DNA from: Salipiger sp. IMCC34102
GTDB lineage: Bacteria; Pseudomonadota; Alphaproteobacteria; Rhodobacterales; Rhodobacteraceae
Assembly: GCF_004145405.1 (NCBI RefSeq)
Contig: NZ_SELQ01000013.1
Coordinates: forward strand, 1-41,548
Direction of reading: 5' to 3'
DNA: 41,548 bases
The position numbers were made by a program, and so were the translations under genes. Shown here in pieces: positions 33,175 to 41,421 of the stretch. The first letter of the stretch is position 1, and every line of letters begins with the position of its first letter. The notes under the pieces were generated by a model. That model was given only the letters and a program-made list of their open reading frames with translations. It did no database searches and was not told where the DNA came from.

Positions 33175-34122
33175 ATGCGAATGATCCTGGCGCCATCGAA
33201 CCTTGGCCTTCGGCCGCTCCATCCCGGCCATGAACCGGGCACCTGGCGCGCGCCCGCAGCTCTTATGGAAGCCGGTCTTCTCGATGCGCTCAGGCCTTCG
33301 GACGTGACGGAGCTTTCACGCCCGACCTACTCGCCGGAACCGCAACCCGGCACCCGGTTGCGCAACGGACCCGAACTTCGGCGGTTCAACCTTGAGCTGG
33401 CCGACGCAGTGGAACATGCTGTCCGGAGCGATGAATTTGCACTTGTTCTTGGCGGGGATTGCTCGATCATGCTCGGGGCTCTCGCCGGCGCGCGACGCCT
33501 CCGACCGCTTTCCCTTCTGCACATCGACGGCCACAGCGACTTTAGACACCCGGGCAACTACGATGTCGACGCGACACTCGGAGCCGTGGCCGGGATGGAT
33601 CTCGCTTTGGCCACGGGCCGCGGCGAGGCCACGGCAACCGAGTGGCCAGGATGCCCGGTGCCGCTCGTAGAGGACCACCACGTCATCCAGCTTGGCGAGC
33701 GCGAAAATCGGGATGCGGACTTTGCGTGGCCCGACGTGAACGAGACCAAGATCACGCAGATCGACGTGTTCGAGGCCAATCGCTCGGGTCTCTCGGACAT
33801 CATCGCAAGGATCGACAGGACGTTGGCGAAGCTGCCAAGCGGCGGCCTATGGATCCACCTCGACGTGGACGTTCTGGACCAATCCATCATGCCGGCAGTC
33901 GATTGCCCGGGGTCGCCGGGCCTCTCTCCGAACGATCTTCAGCAGATCCTGCAAAGGTATACCGCCGACCTCCGCTGCCTCGGTATGACAGTCACCGTCT
34001 TCGATCCGGACCTCGACCCCGAAGGAGTGCACGCGAAGACGATTGTAGAAATTCTCTCGTTCATTGCACTGCAGCGAGGTCCGGGAGCGGACATGCGGCA
34101 ACGCGGCGTACTGGACGCCTAA
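33175..34122 (+). CDS. Arginase/agmatinase-family protein
   Basis: This 315-aa ureohydrolase-fold protein shows metal motifs LGGDCSIML (92-100), HIDGHSDFR (116-124) and IHLDVDVLDQSIMPA (about 226-240). Canonical arginases read GGDHS at the first motif. Here the metal-binding His is replaced by Cys, while the DxHxD and DxD ligands remain, so the substrate or metal use may differ. It could hydrolyse a guanidino compound to urea or be a divergent member. The start is ATG 33175 or 33181; neither has a clear ribosome site. It stands alone between two copies of an intergenic repeat. Confidence 0.82.
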   Translation: MRMILAPSNLGLRPLHPGHEPGTWRAPAALMEAGLLDALRPSDVTELSRPTYSPEPQPGTRLRNGPELRRFNLELADAVEHAVRSDEFALVLGGDCSIMLGALAGARRLRPLSLLHIDGHSDFRHPGNYDVDATLGAVAGMDLALATGRGEATATEWPGCPVPLVEDHHVIQLGERENRDADFAWPDVNETKITQIDVFEANRSGLSDIIARIDRTLAKLPSGGLWIHLDVDVLDQSIMPAVDCPGSPGLSPNDLQQILQRYTADLRCLGMTVTVFDPDLDPEGVHAKTIVEILSFIALQRGPGADMRQRGVLDA

Positions 34123-34179
34123 GGACCTCGTCTGCCCGGCAGAGACGGCCCTCTGCGGCCATTGGCCAGCTTCGGCTTT

Positions 34180-34226
34180 GCCGCAGCGTGGCTTCCCCAT
34201 AGCGGACCTTGATGGCACCGCGCAGC
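34180..34226. repeat. Dispersed intergenic repeat, copy 2
   Basis: This segment (containing GCTTCCCCATAGCGGACCTT followed by GATGGCACCGCGCAGC) is the second copy of the element at 33041-33087, in the same orientation, 1.1 kb away across the arginase-family gene. Confidence 0.55.
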
Positions 34227-34354
34227 ATAGCCCAGGTGCCCAAGGTCGGCAGAGCGGACAGAGCTGCCGTTCGCGCTTACACGTCGAATGGCAGCTTCCG
34301 CAGCAATTCTTCAAGGAATTGGGGTGCCCGGGCTACTCCCACCAAAGCCGAGGG

Positions 34355-35089
34355 CTACACATCCAGGCTTCCGCCGAATGATTTCGGGACAAGATCATCC
34401 TTTCCTTTGCCGGATCGGATCAGTCCCAGGATCTTCGCTGCGACGCGGTCCGGGGCGTGGATCGCTTGGCCTACGGCCTCAAGCTCCGCTTCGGCCGCGC
34501 TTTCCCCTGTCTGGACGGAGCCATAGAACTCGGTGTCGGTAACAAAGGGATACATCGTGGAAACGGTTATGCCCGCCTCGGCCAGTTCGATCCGCGCCAC
34601 ATCCGAAAGCATGTTCATCGCGGCCTTCGAACTTGTATAGCCACCAGCACTTGGAAGGGCACCGAAAGTCGCACCGGAGCTGACATTGACGATCGCCCCC
34701 CGCCCTTGCCGACGCATCTGCGGCAGCACGGCCTGCATCATTGCCAATGGCGCAATCGTGTTGAGTTCCAAAAGCTCCCGATATTCGGCGATTTCGATCT
34801 CGTCGATGTTGGCATAGAAGCCACGGCCGGCGTTGTTTACCAGGACGTCGACCCGGCCGAACGTATCGAGGACCGTTTGCACGCAGCGCGCGATCTGAGC
34901 GGGGTCGGTGACGTCGCATGCAACCGGCATGGCATCTGGACCAAGCCGTGTCGCGATCTCGCTCAGACGGTCCGCGCGCCGGGCGATCAGGGCAACTCGT
35001 GCGCCCAGTTCGATGGCCGCGGAGGCTGTTGCCAGGCCAATGCCGGACGACGCGCCGGTGATGAGGATGGTGGATTTTTCGATATCCAT
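34355..35089 (-). CDS. Short-chain dehydrogenase/reductase
   Basis: This is a 244-aa NAD(P)-dependent classical SDR. Cofactor motif TGASSGIG (11-18), NNAG (85-88), Asn110, Ser137/138 (NVSSGA) and the catalytic Tyr151-Lys155 (YTSSK) are all present. Arg37/Arg38 after the second strand suggest NADP(H). AGGAG precedes the ATG. The gene is divergent from an AraC regulator that probably controls it. Substrate unknown. Confidence 0.92.
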   Translation of the reverse strand: MDIEKSTILITGASSGIGLATASAAIELGARVALIARRADRLSEIATRLGPDAMPVACDVTDPAQIARCVQTVLDTFGRVDVLVNNAGRGFYANIDEIEIAEYRELLELNTIAPLAMMQAVLPQMRRQGRGAIVNVSSGATFGALPSAGGYTSSKAAMNMLSDVARIELAEAGITVSTMYPFVTDTEFYGSVQTGESAAEAELEAVGQAIHAPDRVAAKILGLIRSGKGKDDLVPKSFGGSLDV

Positions 35090-35251
35090 GGGAGAGGTCT
35101 CCTTGCTTTGTCAAGTTGAGGCACGGCCGCCCCTGCCGGGACTGCAGGACATGCCGGAACGCCTCCCTGATATGGAGCGCAAAGAATATCGAGACGCCTA
35201 CGATACGATCGTAATCTTGCATAATTTTATCATTTTTTATACGGCAAGCTG

Positions 35252-36157
35252 ATGACCAGCATGCAGTCCATGATTTCACTATTCCCGAAACTGGTGAGCC
35301 GCCTAGCCAACCGGCTGCCTAAGGGCGAGACGCATACGGCCCTCGGATCAGTGTCCTTTCTCAAGGTGATCACGCCCGGCGAACTCGTCCCAGAGGTCCA
35401 GGAACCCATTGTCAGCCTCATCCTTCAGGGCGAGAAGCGCCTTTCTATCGGACGTGATGCCCTGCATTATCGTGTCGGCAACACATATGCCGCCGCAATC
35501 GATCTGCCCACGCGGATCGAGATTCTGGGATGTTCGCGAACGCGCCCCTACCTCGCGATGACGCTCCGCCCTGATCCCGCGCTGATCGCCGATCTGGCAC
35601 AGCGCTCAGAGCCCATGGTGCCCACATCCGGCACGCGGGCCTTCGCCGTCAATCCGGCAGATACGGAACTGCTCGATGCCTATCGAAGACTTCTGCAAAC
35701 TCTCGAGAGGCCCAGAGATCTGGAAGTGATGGGTCCGCTGATCGAGAAGGAGATCCTGTTTCGGCTCCTTCAGGGTCCTCAAGGCCCAATCCTGCGAAAG
35801 TTGGTCGCAAATGGGGGGCGGCACGCGGGCATCGCAAAAGCAATCGCACGGATAAGGACAGAATACACAGGGCCTCTGCGGGCCGCGGACCTGGCCAGCG
35901 CGTCGGGGATGAGCGTGCCTACCTTCTACCGGCGCTTCAAGGCAGAGACGGGCATGTCGCCGCTCCAATACCGGACCCGTCTACGGCTCTACGAGGCGCG
36001 GCGCAGGCTGCATGCCACACCCACCCATGTCGCCCGCCTGGCGTTCGATCTCGGTTACGACAGCCCCTCGCAATTTTCCCGCGAATACGCCCGGGAGTTC
36101 GGCGTTCCGCCCGCCCGCGATGCTGACCTGATGCGCGCAAGGGTGCTCGACGGGTAG
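35252..36157 (+). CDS. AraC-family regulator (AraC_N type)
   Basis: This 301-aa protein has an N-terminal AraC_N ligand domain (PEVQEPIVSLILQGEKRLSI; LALTLRPDP-like LAMTLRPDPALIADL). It is followed by two HTH motifs (LRAADLASASGMSVPTFYRR; VARLAFDLGYDSPSQFSREY) and the terminal AREFGVPPARD. This subtype often sits divergent from a single SDR or aldo-keto reductase gene and activates it in response to an aldehyde or similar compound, exactly the arrangement here. In-frame ATGs at 35261 and 35270 are alternative starts. Confidence 0.9.
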   Translation: MTSMQSMISLFPKLVSRLANRLPKGETHTALGSVSFLKVITPGELVPEVQEPIVSLILQGEKRLSIGRDALHYRVGNTYAAAIDLPTRIEILGCSRTRPYLAMTLRPDPALIADLAQRSEPMVPTSGTRAFAVNPADTELLDAYRRLLQTLERPRDLEVMGPLIEKEILFRLLQGPQGPILRKLVANGGRHAGIAKAIARIRTEYTGPLRAADLASASGMSVPTFYRRFKAETGMSPLQYRTRLRLYEARRRLHATPTHVARLAFDLGYDSPSQFSREYAREFGVPPARDADLMRARVLDG

Positions 36158-36312
36158 CGTAAGCGCCCGTCGCTCAATTCGGATCGCCACCAGGCGGCCT
36201 TCAGGCCTACAGAAATTTGCAGGGGGCGTCGAGTTTCTATCTCCATCGTCAGGCTCGTGGCGCCGGAACAACCGCACCGCGTGCGAAGCGTTCGTTCGTC
36301 GGCATCCGGCAT

Positions 36313-37236
36313 TTAGCCCGGAGCAGCTGGCCCTCTGCTAGCTTGGCTTTCGGTCAAAAACATAATCAGTGCGCGTAACGCTGGAGGTGTCTGACGTCGG
36401 CTCGGATGATAGAGGAAGAACCCCGCGTATCGCTTGCTCCATGGTTCGAGAACCTCGACGAGTTCACCGCGCACGACATGCAGCGCCACCATCGGTTCGC
36501 TGAGGCAGGCCAGGCCCGTGCCGGAGAGCGCCGCCTCTTTCAAGAGGCCGGTATCGTTGACCGAAAATGGCCCCTCGACGTTGATTTCGAAGGGGCCGTC
36601 CGGGCCGCCGAACGGCCAGCGATATGGCTGACGGCTATCTGCCCAGCGGTAATTGATGCAGAGGTGGCGTTTCAGATCCTGCGGAGACTGCGGAACGCCA
36701 TGTTTGGCGAGATAACCGGGCGTGCCGACAACGGTGTTGCGGAAAGGTGGGGTCAATCGGACGGCGATCATGTCTTTTTCCAGCATCTCCTGGGGACGAA
36801 TGCCCGCGTCGGATCCGCTTCCGATGACATCGCTCAGCGCATCGTCCAGCACGATATCAAGGTGGATGCCAGGGTGGAGCGCCGCGAATTCCGCGAGCCG
36901 CGGCATCAACAGCACCTCTGCAGCGAGCCGCGGCAGATTGAGCCGTACTGTTCCCGTAGCATCGCCCCTCCGTGCAAGGGTGTCATCGACAGCCTCCTCA
37001 AGGCTGGCGACGGCGGGCAGCAGGCGGGCGTATAGCAACTGCCCCGCCTCGGTCGGCGAAACGCTTCGAGTCGTGCGGTTCAGCAGGCGATGACCGAGGC
37101 GCCCTTCGAGGCGCTTGATCGTCCGGCTGAGAGCAGAGGGTGTCACGCCCAACCGTCCGGCTGCTTCGCGAAAGCTGCGGGTCTCGGCGATCATCATGAA
37201 CGCCCGCAATTCTGCAAATTCCCCACCGCCAATCAT
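36313..37236 (-). CDS. LysR-family transcriptional regulator
   Basis: This is a 307-aa protein. The N-terminal HTH is FAELRAFMMIAETRSFREAA then GRLGVTPSALSRTIKRLE (7-44), followed by the periplasmic-binding-protein-like effector domain (GTVRLNLPRLAAEVLLMPRL; GVPQSPQDLKRHLCINYR). It belongs to the CrgA/DsdC-like group that often regulates adjacent oxidoreductases. It is divergent from an MDR dehydrogenase gene with 96 bases between them, containing a clear dyad at 37261-37287. Confidence 0.92.
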   Translation of the reverse strand: MIGGGEFAELRAFMMIAETRSFREAAGRLGVTPSALSRTIKRLEGRLGHRLLNRTTRSVSPTEAGQLLYARLLPAVASLEEAVDDTLARRGDATGTVRLNLPRLAAEVLLMPRLAEFAALHPGIHLDIVLDDALSDVIGSGSDAGIRPQEMLEKDMIAVRLTPPFRNTVVGTPGYLAKHGVPQSPQDLKRHLCINYRWADSRQPYRWPFGGPDGPFEINVEGPFSVNDTGLLKEAALSGTGLACLSEPMVALHVVRGELVEVLEPWSKRYAGFFLYHPSRRQTPPALRALIMFLTESQASRGPAAPG

Positions 37237-37260
37237 TCATTCTCTCAAGTCAATGATGTG

Positions 37261-37287
37261 ATGATTATTATGCCCATTAATATTCAT
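37261..37287. promoter_or_regulatory. Dyad in LysR/MDR intergenic region
   Basis: ATGATTATTA (37261-37270) and TAATATTCAT (37278-37287) are inverted repeats matching at 9 of 10 positions with a 7-base spacer, and contain T-N11-A arrangements typical of LysR sites. The dyad lies between the divergent start codons and is the likely regulator binding site. Confidence 0.5.
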
Positions 37288-37332
37288 TCCGAAAAGGGCC
37301 ATCTGAGACCTGTCAAACCGATGGAGACCGCG

Positions 37333-38355
37333 ATGCATACCGAACCCACCCAAATGGCCGCCTGGCAGCACGAGAATGCGTCGGCGCTGCATATTTCCGC
37401 CGCCCCGATCACCGCGCCGCAAGGCAACGAGATCCTGATCAAGAACGCCGCCATCGGGATCAATCCACTGGACTGGCTGCTACAGAGCGGCATGAGCCTC
37501 CCCTGGTTGACCTTCCCGATGATCACCGGCAGCGATGTCGCGGGCACCGTGGCGGCAGTCGGGCCCGATGTCACCCGTTTTGCGATTGGTGACCGCGTAA
37601 TTGGGCAGGCCGTAAGCACCACGGTCAACAAGTCCGCCGAAGGCGCATTCCAGGAATACACAATCGTGGCCGATCACATGGCCGCGCCGATTCCCGCGAC
37701 ATTATCCTTTGCCGAGGCCGCCGTGCTTCCACTGGGGCTCGGCACGGCTGCCGGAGGGCTTTATGGCGAGACGCAGCTTGCCCTGCTGCCGCCGTCTCTC
37801 TCGCCAAAGGCGCAGGACGACGTGGTTCTCGTCTGGGGAGGTTCCTCCAGCGTGGGCTGCAATGCCATCCAGCTGGCCGTCGCCTCCGGCTACACAGTCT
37901 TTGCTACCGCTTCGGCGTCCAATGCCGGGATGTTGCAGAAACTCGGCGCGGCGCAGGTCTTCGATTACACCGTCGAGACGTGCTCCGAGCGCCTGATCTC
38001 CGCACTGGAGGGACGCCGCCTTGCGGGGACGCTGCATGCCACCGGCAACCTGCATGACTGCGCCGAGGTCGTCAGCCGCGCGGAAGGCAGAAAGATGATC
38101 GCCGCGACACTCCCGGCACCCGAGGATTTCCGCAAAGACGTTGTCGTTGGCCACATCCACGGCACAGCGCTTAAGGACGATAATGTCGGACCAATGATAT
38201 ATCGAGATTTCCTGCCCGCCGCGCTGGTCCAAGGCCGCTACCAAGCCGCACCGAAACCGCGGGTCGCAGGCCACGGGCTTCACGCGCTTCAGGACGCATT
38301 GGCCCTCCAGAAGACCGGTGTCTCTGGCGAGAAAATCGTCGTTTCGCTTGTTTGA
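37333..38355 (+). CDS. Zinc-type/quinone-oxidoreductase-like MDR dehydrogenase
   Basis: This 340-aa medium-chain dehydrogenase/reductase has a GroES-like N-domain (NAAIGINPLDWLLQSG; FPMITGSDVAGTVAAVGPDV) and a Rossmann domain (VVLVWGGSSSVGCNAIQLAV). The zinc ligands of true alcohol dehydrogenases are not evident, so it is probably an NADPH-dependent quinone or enone reductase-like enzyme. ATG 37333 follows GGAG (37323-37326) at six bases and is preferred over the in-frame ATG at 37321. It is divergent from, and probably controlled by, the LysR gene. Confidence 0.88.
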   Translation: MHTEPTQMAAWQHENASALHISAAPITAPQGNEILIKNAAIGINPLDWLLQSGMSLPWLTFPMITGSDVAGTVAAVGPDVTRFAIGDRVIGQAVSTTVNKSAEGAFQEYTIVADHMAAPIPATLSFAEAAVLPLGLGTAAGGLYGETQLALLPPSLSPKAQDDVVLVWGGSSSVGCNAIQLAVASGYTVFATASASNAGMLQKLGAAQVFDYTVETCSERLISALEGRRLAGTLHATGNLHDCAEVVSRAEGRKMIAATLPAPEDFRKDVVVGHIHGTALKDDNVGPMIYRDFLPAALVQGRYQAAPKPRVAGHGLHALQDALALQKTGVSGEKIVVSLV

Positions 38356-38618
38356 ATAGCTTTCAGTTCCGGAATTGAAAGCCCAGTTTAGGCTCGAAGC
38401 AGACCTGCGGCGGCGCAGCATGAGGCACCTCCGTGGCTCCCCAAGTGCGCCGCCGCTCCCGGCCCAAACCAGACATTCTCCACGTAAGTCATTGCTGCGG
38501 CGCAGACATTCCGAACCGACCGTTTGTGACACTCCGCAGCACAATATGACGGTGAAGGTTGGCGACCAGACAGATGCCATAACGACCGTCTCGACATCCA
38601 ATGATCGCCCGCTTCGCG

Positions 38619-39947
38619 TCATGGCAATGTGATTAATCCGCCAAACACCCGGACAGATTCTCGCTCCCACGCCCTGTTGAACCAAGTAACATGGCGTTTA
38701 ACCTGCTGCCTAATCTCGGGACAGCCCATGACCTCTGACGCTTTGTAGGCATAGCGCAAGAAGTTGCGCCTCTTACCGAGGTGGGTATATCGCGCAAAGC
38801 TCTCGCGTTTGAACACTTCGAAAGACGGAATGTTTTTCGCTTTCGCGGCAACCATCTTGGCGTGAATACCGCGGCCCATCTTTCTCCGGTATGCATCGAG
38901 CGAAGATTCTCGGATGAGCGTTTTCACCCCGTCGTAGGTAAATCCAAGGTATTGAATTGGCGTGGCTGAGATCAGGACACCGCCCTTGAAATCGGCAGAA
39001 TCTGTCTTCTCAACGGACATGGCGAGGCCGAAGTCCGATAGCATCTTCTCGACCACCGCAACTACATGTCGGACCTTCACACCCAGCGGCAGGATGACCG
39101 CAATGTCGTCCGAATATCGTCTGTAGGAACCTCCCAGCCGGGCGCACCAAGCAATCATCTCGCGGTCGAAGGTGCGAAGGTAGATGTTGGCATACAATCC
39201 GGACACTGGCGTTCCCTGAGGGATACCAAACGTCTGGTCATGGGTCCGAATGAGACCGCCTTTTCGACCTCTGACATGCTCTGAGAAGTCTTTTGGTGAG
39301 CAAATCCGCCCGTGGCCGTTACGCTTCCGCCCGAGCAGCTTGTCCAGATCGGATGTCTCGACCCAAGAATAGCGCGTTACGTTTTTCCACACGGTAGCGT
39401 GGTGACCATCAAGGCGGGTCTCGTCCAGCAACCCAGCTATCTCATCGCGCAGAAGCAGGTGGTCGAGACAGTCGAAGAACCCGGATATGTCCATCGCGAC
39501 AACAGTGCAGTCACCTCGCGACTTGATCTCGTCGAACAGAGCCTTGGCGTGATGGATGTTAGTACCGCCACCTCGACGATACGCCAGAACAGAGCTAGAG
39601 CTGCCATCCTTCGCCAGCGCCCGCTCATAGAACCCATTGAGATGCCCGGCGTAGGCTTGCAGGTAAGCCGCGTCTTCATGACCCGCAAACCGAATGGGTC
39701 GCTTCTTGATCTTCTTTTTGCCGTTCCCCGATGCATCTCGAAGGTACATTCGCCGGATATCAGTGAATCCAAGCAGGGGAAGAAACCTATGCGGGTTATC
39801 TTGTCCCGAGAAGTCGATTGCCAACTCGCGGCCAGTCGGCGGCAGGTCGAAGTGCTTATACCTCCGCTCTTTCGATACGGCGCGCAGCATGAAGTCGTCA
39901 GTGGATGGATCGAACTCGTTTTCGGAAGGCATGTAAAACCCGGGCAT
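38619..39947 (-). CDS. Defence-associated reverse transcriptase (DRT2-like)
   Basis: This 442-aa RT is clearly distinct from the retron enzyme. RT motifs are VVAMDISGFFDCLDH (149-163), GIPQGTPVSGLYANIYL (241-257) and the catalytic YSDD (278-281). Before the core it has KKRPIRFAGHEDA (81-93) and VLAYRRGGGTNIHHAKALFD (120-139). A long insertion ending in RICSPKDFSEHVRG (214-227) sits between the first two motifs. From memory this layout matches the unknown-group RTs used as stand-alone DRT2 anti-phage systems, where the RT reverse-transcribes an upstream ncRNA; the subtype is tentative. No maturase or endonuclease domain is present, so it is not an intact group II intron. The start ATG 39947 follows GGAG at six bases. 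The preceding region is highly structured. Confidence 0.8.
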   Translation of the reverse strand: MPGFYMPSENEFDPSTDDFMLRAVSKERRYKHFDLPPTGRELAIDFSGQDNPHRFLPLLGFTDIRRMYLRDASGNGKKKIKKRPIRFAGHEDAAYLQAYAGHLNGFYERALAKDGSSSSVLAYRRGGGTNIHHAKALFDEIKSRGDCTVVAMDISGFFDCLDHLLLRDEIAGLLDETRLDGHHATVWKNVTRYSWVETSDLDKLLGRKRNGHGRICSPKDFSEHVRGRKGGLIRTHDQTFGIPQGTPVSGLYANIYLRTFDREMIAWCARLGGSYRRYSDDIAVILPLGVKVRHVVAVVEKMLSDFGLAMSVEKTDSADFKGGVLISATPIQYLGFTYDGVKTLIRESSLDAYRRKMGRGIHAKMVAAKAKNIPSFEVFKRESFARYTHLGKRRNFLRYAYKASEVMGCPEIRQQVKRHVTWFNRAWERESVRVFGGLITLP

Positions 39948-40164
39948 AGCGACTCCGTTCGTCAAATGCCCGGGCTATTGAACCTAGCTCCCATCAACGG
40001 ACACCGAGGTGCCCTCCGGTACGAGAAAACCTGGCGTGGTATGTTGTAACCACGATGTGCGAAGGATGCGCCATGATCGAAATCACGACCACCCGGTGCC
40101 CCTGGGCGCGGATCGCGCTTGCGGGCCTTAACACTGGTCATCCGGGTCCTGTGCCCCGGGGCAC
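39937..40164 (-). ncRNA. Structured leader / candidate DRT ncRNA
   Basis: The region just upstream of the DRT-like gene is a chain of stems. These are: 39937-39947 with 39966-39976 (11 pairs including the start codon); 40003-40009 with 40013-40020 (7 pairs, one bulge); CGTGGT/ACCACG at 40035-40040 and 40049-40054; a GACCA/TGGTC stem (40087-40091, 40135-40139) enclosing GCGCG/CGCGC (40106-40118); and the 14-base palindrome GTGCCCCGGGGCAC (40151-40164). No protein is encoded here. DRT2 systems carry a structured ncRNA in this position. Limits and function are inferred. Confidence 0.5.
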
Positions 40165-40576
40165 TGAACGATGTGGGTGCTCATTTCCACGATACAAGAC
40201 CCGGTATGACCTTTTCTTGATCCCGAGTGTCTGCTTTTGACTGAACTCGATAGTTAGCTTGCTGCCGCAGCGAAGGTCCGCTTCCCGCCCCTGATGTCGA
40301 TCGAGCGGGTTCCGGCCTTGGTTCTCGCTTGAATGGCCGCTTCCGCGGTGCGGCCGAGGTGCCTTCGCGACCGCGGCGAAAGTCCGGCATCCGCCCTAAC
40401 TTCCCACGTCTTCGCGGTTGCGGCGGAAGGCGAGCGTCCGCAGCGAATGGCAGGAAGGTCCGCAAAGCTGATCCTCGGCGATGGACGTGCGCGCGTGGGA
40501 CGTCTATCCCGTGGCGACGTCGTGGCGCTACGACGATGAGCGCGGCGAGTAGATAGAGCCTGAATAGGAGCGCCGC
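40165..40576. other. Intergenic stretch with decayed repeat motifs
   Basis: No gene is supported. From about 40256 on, the text repeatedly shows variants of GCAGCGAAGGTCCGCTT and GCGAATGGCAGGAAGGTCCG, the window's scattered intergenic repeat style. The promoter of the candidate DRT RNA should lie at the left part (40165-40250, minus strand), but no clear boxes were found. Confidence 0.45.
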
Positions 40577-41191
40577 ATGAACCGACTGATCCTCCCGTCC
40601 CTACTCGCTGCCGGGCCGGCCCTCGCCGAATGCCCCAAGCCGTCTGACCTCGCCACCGGCATCCGCGTTGAGTACAGTGACGGGATGGTCGAGGTCTTTC
40701 GCTCCGCCGGGCCGGGAATGGTAGAGGCCGTCGGCCTCTTCAGTGATGGCGAGCCGTTCTTTCTGATGGAAATGGCGCGGGGCCTCTACGTGACGTCCTA
40801 TGCCGAGATCTGGGGCGATTTCATCGACGTAGAGAATGCCACGCTCCACAATTTCGGAGCGCCCGCCACCGAATTGCCTTTGCCCGTCCCGGGGAAGAGC
40901 TGGGACGCGCAGGCGCAGGTCATCTACCCGGGGGAGGCGCCCGGGGACGTGACCCAGCGCTTCGTCTCCGGCGCGTCTGAGACACTGACCGTCGGCGACT
41001 GCAGCTTCGAGTCGGTCGAGGTGATCACGGCCTATGAGAGGGACGACAATTATGTGGAGGGCATGAGCTATCTGCGCGATTTCGGCTTTGGCTGGCTCAG
41101 CTGGGCGGATGACGACACCGATGGCCGCTTGGACGTCACCGCCGTCTCCATCGCGCCGATCGCGCCGGGAAACTGGCCGCTCAACCACTAG
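40577..41191 (+). CDS. Secreted hypothetical protein
   Basis: This 204-aa protein has a short Sec signal peptide (MNRLILPSLLAAGPALA, cleavage likely before ECPKP). The mature part is acidic and beta-rich (IRVEYSDGMVEVFRSAGPGM; TLTVGDCSFESVEVITAYER), with two Cys (about 19 and 143) that could form a disulfide. TAGGAG lies upstream of the ATG at normal spacing. I do not recognise the family; similar periplasmic proteins of unknown role occur in Rhodobacterales. It lies next to the right IS end and is not obviously linked to the DRT gene. Confidence 0.75.
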   Translation: MNRLILPSLLAAGPALAECPKPSDLATGIRVEYSDGMVEVFRSAGPGMVEAVGLFSDGEPFFLMEMARGLYVTSYAEIWGDFIDVENATLHNFGAPATELPLPVPGKSWDAQAQVIYPGEAPGDVTQRFVSGASETLTVGDCSFESVEVITAYERDDNYVEGMSYLRDFGFGWLSWADDDTDGRLDVTAVSIAPIAPGNWPLNH

Positions 41192-41403
41192 GCCGGCACT
41201 GACCTGCAACGACTTCTTGGAGGTCCCGCAATCCCGCTGCTGTAGTCGGTGATGATTCAATAACCGGGCCGGCGAAACGGTAGTTTTCCTACGAATAACG
41301 ATTGGCGGAAATGTCCGCTTAGCGGACCTTGGGCGGCGGGAAATGCTGGGCGACGTACGAACGACCCCTTCGATGAAGCTGCGCTTCGGCGTGGTTACCC
41401 GGT

Positions 41404-41421
41404 CCCAAAGTCGGCTTTGGG
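41404..41421. terminator. Hairpin abutting the right IS tip
   Basis: CCCAAAG (41404-41410) and CTTTGGG (41415-41421) form a 7-bp perfect stem with a TCGG loop, ending exactly at the base before the IS tip. It may terminate transcription, or be part of the target preferred by the IS. Confidence 0.35.

Noticed and set aside
38619-39947. Group II intron maturase
   Set aside because: No maturase X or HNH domain, and the YSDD with the long SPKDF-containing insertion fits defence RTs; no intron domain V-like hairpin was seen downstream.
40055-40240. 61-residue plus-strand frame upstream of the DRT-like gene
   Set aside because: It overlaps the hairpin-rich region on the opposite strand, lacks a ribosome site and has no domain.
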